From an uncultured Chlorobiaceae bacterium (GTDB taxonomy: Bacteria; Bacteroidota; Chlorobiia; Chlorobiales; Chlorobiaceae): a DNA stretch of 6,979 nucleotides. Each line of letters begins with the position of its first letter. Position 1 is the stretch's first letter. This document shows positions 1 to 5,139 of this stretch, piece by piece. The stretch covers positions 1 to 6,979 of the forward strand of contig CAILXE010000051.1 of assembly GCA_903838095.1 (NCBI GenBank), in the 5' to 3' direction. The position numbers and the translations under genes are program-made. Under the pieces are notes generated by a model. The model worked only from the letters and a program-made list of their open reading frames with translations. It was not told the DNA's origin and did no database searches.

Positions 1-555
1 CGCGACATCCGAAGCTTTCCTATCACCACCTTGAGAGAACACATCGGTTTTGTACCCCAGGTCAATTTTCTTTTTTCCGACACTATCGCCCATAACATCA
101 ACTGGGGCAGCAAGGAAAATGATGCCGACGCCGTTATTGAGGCAAGCAAAATAGCCATGCTTCATGACGACGTTGTGGATTTTCCGGATGAATTCGAGAC
201 CATGCTTGGGGAAAAAGGGATCAACCTCTCCGGCGGGCAAAAACAGAGAGCGTGCATTGCCAGAGCCATTGCCTGGAAACCGCAACTCCTTGTGCTTGAC
301 GATGCCCTGTCAGCCGTTGACACCGACACAGAAGCACGCATCTTTGAAGCGCTGCTTCAGAAACTCCCCGACACCACTATTCTGCTGATCAGCCACAGAA
401 TCTCAACAGTGAAAAACTGCGACCGGATTGTTGTGCTTAAAGAAGGCGCAATTGTTGAGAGCGGTACCCACCAGGAACTGCTGGCACAGCAACACCTCTA
501 CGCCGAACTTTACAACCAGCAATTACTTGAGGAAGAGATTCTTTCGCTTTCGTAA
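1..555 (+). CDS. ABC exporter ATPase domain, C-terminal part (5' end outside window)
   Basis: This is the C-terminal part of the nucleotide-binding domain of a membrane-bound half-transporter that powers export by ATP hydrolysis. The reading frame is open from base 1, so the TTG at 31 is not the start; the Walker A motif and membrane domain lie upstream. Visible in order: Q-loop (VPQ, bases 52-60), signature LSGGQ (226-240), Walker B LLVLDD (286-303), D-loop SAVD, and H-loop histidine in LLISHR (394-396). The residue after the Walker B aspartate is normally the catalytic glutamate but here is aspartate (301-303). That, with DALSAVD, is typical of the degenerate-site subunit of heterodimeric exporters (MdlA, YheI/BmrC type), so a partner half-transporter is expected nearby. 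The stop lies 6 nt from the end of the convergent purT, with only a weak 5-bp hairpin between (arms 555-559/566-570). Substrate unknown. Confidence 0.93.
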   Translation, partial: RDIRSFPITTLREHIGFVPQVNFLFSDTIAHNINWGSKENDADAVIEASKIAMLHDDVVDFPDEFETMLGEKGINLSGGQKQRACIARAIAWKPQLLVLDDALSAVDTDTEARIFEALLQKLPDTTILLISHRISTVKNCDRIVVLKEGAIVESGTHQELLAQQHLYAELYNQQLLEEEILSLS

Positions 556-561
556 GTGACA

Positions 562-1734
562 CTATTCACTGACAACCCTCACCTTCTTCGCATTGGCAAT
601 CGCCTTCTCTTTTACAGCATTGACATCACCTCCCAACTGCTCTGAAGCAAGCGCCACAGCCATCCGCCGGTAAGGCCGTGTCGTTGGCTTCCCGAAGATG
701 CGAATGTCGGTGCGAGGCTCTTTCAAAGCCTCTTCCACGCCGATATACTGAGGATTTGTTCCCGCTGTTTCTGCTAACACCACAGCGCTGGCGCCAACGC
801 GCAGCAATTCTATCCCAGGAATTGGAAGCCCCAGCACCGCCCTTGCATGAAGCTCAAACTCCGAAAGGTTTTGTGTGCCTGCAAGCGTCACCATACCGGT
901 ATCGTGCGGACGAGGTGAGAGTTCCGAAAAATAAAGTCCGTCATCAGCAAGGAAAAATTCTACGCCCCAGATACCTGCGCCGGTCAGCGACCGGGTCACC
1001 TTATCGGCAATCTCCTGAGCCTCCTGCAACTGCTCGTCGCGGATAAGACAGGGCTGCCAGCTCTCCTGATAATCGCCCCGCTCCTGACGGTGGCCAATGG
1101 GAGGGCAAAAGAGCGTCGTACCATTTTTTTGTGTCACGGTGAGCAGGGTAATTTCGGTATGGAAGTTGACAAACGACTCCACAATCACCTCGGCAATATC
1201 GCCACGCTTGCCACTCTGCGAATAGCTCCAGGCCTTCTCGATATCCGCTTCACTTTTCACCGTTGACTGCCCCTTGCCCGATGAGCTCATCAGCGGTTTG
1301 ACCACGCAGGGAATACCGATCGCCCCTACCGCTTCCCGTAATTCATCAAGCGAAGCGGCATAACGATAGTTGGCCGTGCGAAGACCAAGCTCTTTCGAGG
1401 CCAGATCGCGAATGGCCTTGCGGTTCATGGTAAAGTTGGCGGCACGAGCCGAAGGCACCACCTGTATGCCCTGCTTTTCGTAATCGTAAAAACGCTCAGT
1501 GCGAATGGCTTCAATTTCAGGCACAATGATATCCGGCTGATGCCTGGCCACAATGGCATCAAGAGCCTTGCCATCAAGCATGTCAATCACTTCACGCTCA
1601 TCAGCCACCTGCTGCGCTGGCGCATCGTTGTAACTGTCAACGGCTATCACATATTGGCCAAGACGTTTGACGGCAATGACAAATTCCTTGCCGAGTTCCC
1701 CGCTGCCGAGCAGCATGATTTTTTTTGGTCTCAC
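562..1734 (-). CDS. purT: Formate-dependent phosphoribosylglycinamide formyltransferase (PurT)
   Basis: PurT carries out the third step of purine synthesis: it uses formate and ATP to formylate glycinamide ribonucleotide (GAR), an alternative to folate-dependent PurN. It is a cytosolic ATP-grasp enzyme. The 390 residues match the family's usual length (392 in E. coli). Visible: N-terminal glycine-rich loop GSGELGKE (residues 10-17), VPEIEAI (71-77), the ATP-grasp loop SSSGKGQ (150-156), GHRQE..GDY.ESWQP (about 214-228), GVEFF (257-261) and the metal-binding [10 protein letters not shown] (271-280). No key residue appears lost. The start used is GTG at 1734; the next candidate is ATG seven codons in (1716), which would leave almost nothing before the glycine loop. 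No clear Shine-Dalgarno (SD) sequence precedes the GTG, so the exact start is uncertain. No other purine gene is adjacent. The orphan antitoxin gene sits 47 bp upstream on the same strand and may be cotranscribed. Confidence 0.97.
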   Translation of the reverse strand: MRPKKIMLLGSGELGKEFVIAVKRLGQYVIAVDSYNDAPAQQVADEREVIDMLDGKALDAIVARHQPDIIVPEIEAIRTERFYDYEKQGIQVVPSARAANFTMNRKAIRDLASKELGLRTANYRYAASLDELREAVGAIGIPCVVKPLMSSSGKGQSTVKSEADIEKAWSYSQSGKRGDIAEVIVESFVNFHTEITLLTVTQKNGTTLFCPPIGHRQERGDYQESWQPCLIRDEQLQEAQEIADKVTRSLTGAGIWGVEFFLADDGLYFSELSPRPHDTGMVTLAGTQNLSEFELHARAVLGLPIPGIELLRVGASAVVLAETAGTNPQYIGVEEALKEPRTDIRIFGKPTTRPYRRMAVALASEQLGGDVNAVKEKAIANAKKVRVVSE

Positions 1735-1781
1735 GGGTAAAAAATTTTTTGGGATACGATAAAAAATCAGAAAAATGCGTT

Positions 1782-1985
1782 CTACTTCTGGAAAGCTTCT
1801 TCGACGGGAATACCCTCAACACGCCCCTCCCGATAGGCGTTGAGACGTTTCTCTGCTTCCACAGCCCAAAGCTCATCAATCTTGTGGTCTGGCTCGTCAA
1901 GGCTTCGCAACAATCCATTAATAATCAGAAGCCTCTCTACTGGTTTGAGGGTCATCGCAAGGTCAAGTATCTCTTGAATTCTCAT
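1782..1985 (-). CDS. Orphan addiction-module antitoxin (PF09720/TIGR02574-like)
   Basis: This 67-residue acidic protein resembles the unstable antitoxin family PF09720 (TIGR02574), whose members usually sit directly upstream of a ParE/RelE-type toxin gene. Family-like features are an N-terminal helix with LxLxPxER-type spacing ([12 protein letters not shown]), the LLRSLDEPD stretch, the W of [11 protein letters not shown], and RL.AY..G.V..IP..EAF near the end. The ATG at 1985 is chosen because GAGGAG lies 7 nt upstream. The in-frame GTG at 2000 would put that SD sequence inside the coding region. Nothing toxin-like follows: only 47 bp separate the stop from purT. The gene therefore looks like a lone antitoxin left after toxin loss, or one acting on a toxin elsewhere. 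It is divergent from the antitoxin gene at 2137. Confidence 0.8.
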   Translation of the reverse strand: MRIQEILDLAMTLKPVERLLIINGLLRSLDEPDHKIDELWAVEAEKRLNAYREGRVEGIPVEEAFQK

Positions 1986-2095
1986 AAACCATCTCCTCAC
2001 CTATAAAAAAATAACTCAGCAATTTCGCAACGTTCCATAGTGGCAAAATTTAACCATTTCTGGCACGTTACTCATGAAAAATCGTTAGATTGGTG

Positions 2096-2131
2096 TATAA
2101 AATTTTCTCTTATCACGATTTGCACAAGGAG
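2096..2131 (+). promoter_or_regulatory. Extended -10 promoter and SD of the 2137 antitoxin-toxin pair
   Basis: TATAAA at 2096-2101, preceded by TG (2094-2095), resembles an extended -10 element. It lies 35 nt before the ATG at 2137. No good -35 hexamer is visible at 17 nt, as is usual for extended -10 promoters. The SD AAGGAG (2126-2131) is 5 nt from the ATG and is convincing. Further upstream, at about 2041-2056, an imperfect palindrome (TGG..AAATTT..CCA type) could be an antitoxin operator, but this is weak. The rest of the 2001-2136 gap shows nothing else clear. Confidence 0.45.
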
Positions 2132-2136
2132 AATCA

Positions 2137-2364
2137 ATGACAACAGCAGAGAAAATATACCGAACGATGCAAGAACTTCCAGAGCCGATGCTTCATGAAG
2201 TGCAGGATTTTGCTGAATTCCTAAAGCAGAAAAAATCAACCGGCACGTCCAAATCAGGAAATCTTGCCAAACGTATTCAGGAGCACTTTAAAGGCTTGAA
2301 TGCTGAAGATGTTGTTATTCCATCACGTCAATTCTCCCGCACTCTTCAGCAAGCTGAGGATTGA
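2137..2364 (+). CDS. DUF2281-like antitoxin of a VapBC-type pair
   Basis: This 75-residue protein has the N-terminal pattern of DUF2281/VapB-like antitoxins: TTAEKIYRTMQELPE, then an amphipathic helix EVQDFAEFLKQKK. A basic, flexible middle follows, and then an acidic C-terminal tail that would wrap the toxin. The start is secure: AAGGAG lies 5 nt before the ATG. Its TGA overlaps the ATG of the next gene (ATGATG at 2364-2369), the usual translational coupling of an antitoxin to a PIN-domain toxin. Because the toxin gene is truncated, this antitoxin probably has no cognate target left at this locus. The exact family is a judgement from pattern, not a search. Confidence 0.75.
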   Translation: MTTAEKIYRTMQELPEPMLHEVQDFAEFLKQKKSTGTSKSGNLAKRIQEHFKGLNAEDVVIPSRQFSRTLQQAED

Positions 2365-2474
2365 TGATGACCGCTTTTTTGATTGATACCAATGTTCTGT
2401 CGGAGTTGATGCGTACTCAGCCAGAGAGTGCGGTGATAACGTGGTTCAATAATTTGACATCAAAGAGACCCTGA
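2364..2474 (+). pseudogene. vapC: Truncated PIN-domain toxin (VapC/FitB type), N-terminal 36 residues
   Basis: The frame overlapping the antitoxin stop encodes MTAFLIDTNVLSELM, the canonical start of VapC/FitB PIN-domain ribonucleases, including the first metal-binding aspartate (in IDTN) and the following glutamate (in SELM). It goes on through ..WFNNL and stops at TGA 2472-2474 after 36 codons. Intact family members are about 130-145 residues and carry further acidic residues later in the protein. Everything after the first quarter is missing, so the ribonuclease cannot be active. The mod start codon follows 5 nt after the stop, so the break coincides with the left edge of the restriction-modification remnant. 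The start may be 2364 or 2367. Confidence 0.85.
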
Positions 2475-2479
2475 ACACT

Positions 2480-3001
2480 ATGCCGCTTTTGCACTGGCTT
2501 ACCCGCGACACCGATATTCATGCAGCATCAGAGACGCCATACCGGCTGCTTGAGGAGGTTCGGGAGCTCTCCTGCGGGGAGCGTGATACGGCCAATATGC
2601 TGATTCAGGGCGACAATCTTGATGCATTGAAGGCGTTGCTGCCCTACTATGCCGGAAAGGTGAAGTGCATTTTTATTGATCCGCCCTACAACACCCGCAG
2701 CGCTTTTGAGCATTACGACGACAATCTGGAGCATACCAAATGGCTGGCGATGATCTATCCGCGCCTTGAACTCTTGCGCGAGTTGCTGTCGGAGGAGGGG
2801 AGTATTTGGGTGACGATTGACGATAATGAGGCGCATTACCTGAAGGTGATCATGGATGAGATTTTCGGGAGGAAGAATTTTGTCAGTAATGTTGTTTGGC
2901 AGAAAAGATATTCCAGAGAGAACCGTACATCAATCGGTCTCGGCAGAGCTGACACCGGCAGAGTTTTCAGTCAAGGAGACCGCAGAACGTTGGGAGGTTG
3001 A
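2480..3001 (+). pseudogene. mod: Type III-like adenine DNA methyltransferase (Mod), 5' fragment
   Basis: This is the N-terminal quarter of a site-specific DNA-methyltransferase of the type III Mod kind (COG2189). It shows MLIQGDNLDALKALLP (residues 40-55), the catalytic motif IV IDPPYNT (66-72) and the family stretch AFEHYDDNLEHT.WLAM.YPRLELL. Similarity continues to about residue 149 (VWQKRYSRENR). The last ~24 residues, from about base 2927, are an out-of-frame reading of the res gene and end at TGA 2999. In this beta-class methyltransferase order the S-adenosylmethionine-binding motif I follows motif IV and the target-recognition region, so it has been lost and the product should be inactive. 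A full-length Mod is several hundred residues. The ATG at 2480 matches the family start (MP.LHWLTRD); only a weak SD precedes it. Confidence 0.9.
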
Positions 3002-3806
3002 CGTGCAGGGCGAGCAGGTGGTGTACAAGCATCTCGACCAAAGCCGACAACTTGAAATCGGCGCTCTCAAGCTCAACTGGACAGAGCTGACATTCTCGCG
3101 CTGGCTCGAAAAAGAGTGCCGTCAACAAGACATTACCCAGCCCGTGCTGCTGGAGTATTGCCGCAAGCTGGTTGCCTCGCTGGTTGAACAACGCAACATA
3201 CCCTTGCACGATTTGCTCCGCTTCAAATTCCAGCTTGCCAAAGTGACCGCACAAAAAATTGCAACCTGCCGCCAGCAAGCTTATGCCCGTGGCTATCAAA
3301 GCCTTCTGTTTGCTCCTGACGTTGCTGATATCTCCGTTGAAACCAGTTATGCCGACGGATTTTCCTTCGATACTCTTCCCTATCCTGCCGCATGGGCATA
3401 CACTGGCCGCTACCAGTTCAAGAAACACTTTTTCAGCGCCGTCGGCGAGCTGAAGAACGAAGGCGAAGAGTTCGACTGCGCCCAACTGCTCGACCATCTG
3501 CCGCAGGTACACTTCTGGATTCGGAATCTCTCAGGCCGCCCGAAATCATCCTTCTGGCTGCCGACCTCAACCGACCGCTTCTACCCCGACTTTGTCGCCC
3601 GGCTCAACGACGGACGAATTCTTGTAGTCGAATACAAAGGGGCTGATCGCGTCACCACCGACGACACCAAGGAGAAACGCAACATTGGCGAACTCTGGGC
3701 GACAAAGAGCACTGGCAAGGGGTTGTTTGTTATGGGGGAAAAGAGGAATGCTGAAGGATTGAGCCTTGCGGAGCAGATTGCCCGGGTGGTTGGGGATTGG
3801 GGTTGA
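2928..3806 (+). pseudogene. res: Type III restriction subunit Res, 3' fragment with nuclease domain
   Basis: The frame from about 2928 to the TGA at 3804 encodes the last ~290 residues of a Res-type restriction subunit, which normally has about 900-1000 residues with an N-terminal superfamily 2 helicase. The helicase motifs are absent. Retained is the C-terminal PD-(D/E)xK nuclease: FYPDF (bases 3579-3593, aspartate at 3588-3590) and VVEYKG with E at 3630-3632 and K at 3636-3638. The frame can be read back to an ATG at 2856, but its first ~23 codons overlap mod out of frame and are not Res-like, so 2856 is not a genuine start. The upstream mod frame does not feed into it. Without the helicase and Mod partner it should not restrict DNA. 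A product could arise only from internal initiation. Confidence 0.85.
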
Positions 3807-3839
3807 AATATCTGTCAATACTTTTATCGGCGGGAAATC

Positions 3840-4043
3840 ATGACCAAATCAAACTGCCCCTCAGTCGCACAATCGAGCAGCTCAGCGCAACCGGCGCAAT
3901 CTCAGCCCCACGTTATCAGCAAGCAATCGGAGGAGTTCCAATGGGATGAAACAATAGTTTGGCTGGAAAGGATTAACAAAAACATGCAACGGATGTCGAC
4001 GGACGAGAAATATCGGCTGGAAATTGAGAAAGATCTATCATAA
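3840..4043 (+). CDS. Small protein of unknown function
   Basis: I do not recognise this 67-residue ORF. It has a Ser/Gln/Ala-rich low-complexity N-terminal half (residues 7-24) and a charged, probably helical C-terminal half (WDETIVWLERINKNM...STDEKYRLEIEKDL). There is no signal peptide or membrane segment. A possible SD-like GGCGGGAAA lies just before the ATG. It begins 33 bp after the res fragment on the same strand, so it may have been the last gene of the former restriction-modification operon. The opposite strand is also open here (see finding at 4034-4150), so this may instead be a chance ORF. Confidence 0.4.
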   Translation: MTKSNCPSVAQSSSSAQPAQSQPHVISKQSEEFQWDETIVWLERINKNMQRMSTDEKYRLEIEKDLS

Positions 4044-4187
4044 TGTGCCAGCGACAGCGCAATGCTGAGATAATCACCATCGCTCAGGAATTCTTTCACT
4101 TTAGCCGTGCGAAGGTGATCACAGGTTTTATCGTACTGAATCCTTGAGCCGGAAGAGATACTTATTGACAGGGAAATATTGGTATTC

Positions 4188-4478
4188 TCAGCTTTGTAAT
4201 GATTTAAGCACCACATCCGGAGCCGTCAAAACAATCTTGAGAAGGGCGGCTGCCGGGCCTGTTGGGTTATGATGATGCTGTTCCCAGTTTTGAAGTGTCC
4301 TGATACTGACCCGCATCATACGGGCAAACTCACGTTGCGACAAACCGGTCTGCTCACGCACAGATTTCACATCCGTCGGCGTACTCTCGAAGCGCCGGGA
4401 AGCCATAACCTTGCCTTCAGCAATATCACCAGCCTCCTTCAGGCTTTGCACCAGATCATCAAACAGCCTCTTTTCCAT
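4188..4478 (-). CDS. Xre-family antitoxin (NadS/HigA-like) of a RelE-type pair
   Basis: This 96-residue protein has the NadS-like layout: N-terminal LFDDLVQSLKEAGDIAEGK, then SRRFE, then VKSVREQTGLSQREFARMM and SIRTLQNWEQ..H.P.GPAAALLKI. The helix-turn-helix is at about residues 46-67. As the antitoxin it would bind and neutralise the toxin encoded just upstream and repress the operon. The ATG at 4478 is 4 nt beyond the toxin's TGA (4485-4483), and an AAAGG lies about 10 nt upstream inside the toxin gene, so translation is probably coupled. Toxin-first order is typical of HigBA-type pairs. The gene looks intact. Confidence 0.88.
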   Translation of the reverse strand: MEKRLFDDLVQSLKEAGDIAEGKVMASRRFESTPTDVKSVREQTGLSQREFARMMRVSIRTLQNWEQHHHNPTGPAAALLKIVLTAPDVVLKSLQS

Positions 4479-4482
4479 TATG

Positions 4483-4794
4483 TCATAACCTTTTTACAAA
4501 TTCCCGAAGAATCGCTGTCTCTTTTTCTGTAAGATTATCCTTTTTCGACTTGGGATACACGACCAACAAATAAATCAGGTGGCGATCCTTGACCCAATAG
4601 TAAATCACCCGAACCCCGCCACTTTTTCCTCTTCCCTGCAAAGCATAGCGCAGTTTGCGAATACCACCTCCCCCCTTTACGAGGTCTCCGCGCTCTGGAT
4701 ATTCAACCAAATCACCTTGCATTTTCCTGTATTCATCATCTGATAACAATGAGGTAACCATGCGGGTAAAGGTTGGTGTCTCAATAAACTCCAT
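4483..4794 (-). CDS. RelE/HigB-type toxin
   Basis: This is a predicted ribosome-dependent mRNA interferase of the RelE/ParE fold (COG4737 style), 103 residues, normal for the family. Family-like stretches are the N-terminal FIETPTFTRMV, the SDDEYRKMQGDLVEYPERGDLVKGGGGIRKLRYAL.GRGKSGG segment, the central strand VRVIYYW and the C-terminal LLVVYPKSKKDNLTEKETAILREFVK. The basic residues of GKSGGVR and KSKK are where this family puts RNA-contacting side chains. The ATG at 4794 is preferred. The frame is open back to a TTG at 4848, but those 18 extra residues do not look like the family. A weak promoter is possible in that stretch (TTGAGT 4848-4843, TATTTT 4823-4818, spacer 19 nt). Followed by its antitoxin gene 4 nt later. 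Confidence 0.88.
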   Translation of the reverse strand: MEFIETPTFTRMVTSLLSDDEYRKMQGDLVEYPERGDLVKGGGGIRKLRYALQGRGKSGGVRVIYYWVKDRHLIYLLVVYPKSKKDNLTEKETAILREFVKRL

Positions 4795-4903
4795 GGCAAT
4801 TATTGATAGAGGCACATAAAATACAGCTCCGCCATCGCATTGACTCAAATGACTTTCATTGCAACAAGTTTACGCTTTTGCCCGGGATTTAGCAAAATCA
4901 ACG

Positions 4904-4930
4904 AAAAAAACGACGGCATATTTAAGCCGT
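4904..4930 (-). terminator. Probable Rho-independent terminator
   Basis: Read on the minus strand, a 5-bp stem (ACGGC/GCCGT; arms 4926-4930 and 4913-4917) with an 8-nt AT-rich loop is followed, after CG, by seven T residues (4910-4904). It lies downstream of the avd fragment and before the toxin-antitoxin pair, so it would stop leftward transcripts from the TIR/variable-region gene. The stem is short, so termination may be partial. The rest of 4795-4989 shows no gene. Confidence 0.5.
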
Positions 4931-4989
4931 GATATTATCGCGAGCGGTCGTAATCAACTACCCCTCAGCAGAGCTTCGAGGAATATATC

Positions 4990-5064
4990 CTATAGCGATT
5001 CAAAGATTTTCAGGATAAGGCGATAGACATCACGATACACCGGTAAATCATAGTAGAGCGCCAT
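4990..5064 (-). pseudogene. avd: avd 5' fragment (copy 1), 24 codons
   Basis: ATG at 5064 begins MALYYDLPVYRDVYRLILKI and continues F, E, identical in protein to the first 22 residues of the longer avd at 6903. The match then ends abruptly at base 4998. Two unrelated codons (S, L) and TAG 4992-4990 follow. Against the other copy there are three base differences in 67 bp (5017, 5020, 5056), and all three are synonymous. Avd is the small four-helix-bundle accessory protein of DGRs. This copy retains only part of the first helix and cannot be functional. It lies directly behind the TIR/variable-region gene and hairpin, the position avd has in the Bordetella phage DGR (target gene, then avd). Confidence 0.85.
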
Positions 5065-5139
5065 ACCAAAAAATATTTTTTACTGGGGGCTTTGCCCCCG
5101 GTACCCCCTTAATTGTTGAATAGATAAATAGTTAAAAAG
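4998..5139 (-). repeat. Direct repeat copy 1: variable-gene 3' end + hairpin + avd start
   Basis: About 142 bp repeats, in the same orientation, at 6837-6979. By eye the two copies differ at three bases in the avd part, by a 1-nt length change and a few bases between the hairpin and the avd ATG (5065-5084), and at about five positions further right (hairpin loop, and near 5118-5130). The repeat runs from the last codons of the variable gene, through the GC-rich hairpin, to codon 22 of avd. Its true right end may lie beyond 5139, because copy 2 is cut by the window edge. Confidence 0.92.
5085..5099. promoter_or_regulatory. GC hairpin downstream of variable region, copy 1
   Basis: GGGGGC-TTT-GCCCCC forms a 6-bp all-GC stem with a 3-nt loop, 32 bp beyond the stop of the TIR/variable-region gene. 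A further CCCCC follows at 5104-5108, giving an alternative pairing. On neither strand does a T-run directly follow, so this is not a standard terminator. DGR target genes are known to carry a hairpin or cruciform shortly after the variable region that promotes mutagenic homing, and this element fits in place and composition. That role is inferred. Confidence 0.6.

Noticed and set aside
555..570. Bidirectional terminator between the ABC gene and purT
   Set aside because: Only a 5-bp stem with no T-run, overlapping both stop regions; too weak to call.
678..1046. Plus-strand open frame opposite purT
   Set aside because: It is a shadow of a full-length conserved enzyme on the other strand, with no RBS and no family resemblance.
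1637..1918. Minus-strand 93-codon frame spanning purT start and the orphan antitoxin
   Set aside because: It overlaps two better-supported genes out of frame.
2061..2080. Possible sigma-54 promoter (TGGCAC)
   Set aside because: The required GC dinucleotide at the -12 position is absent at the right spacing.
2856..2930. ATG at 2856 as the start of the Res-like protein
   Set aside because: The first ~23 codons are an out-of-frame reading of mod and do not resemble Res; Res-like sequence begins only near the deletion junction.
2967..3512. Long minus-strand open frame opposite the res fragment
   Set aside because: Antisense shadow; the plus strand carries the recognisable nuclease motifs.
5085..5099. 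Hairpin as a Rho-independent terminator of the TIR gene
   Set aside because: No T-run directly follows the stem on either strand; a better terminator candidate lies at 4904-4930.
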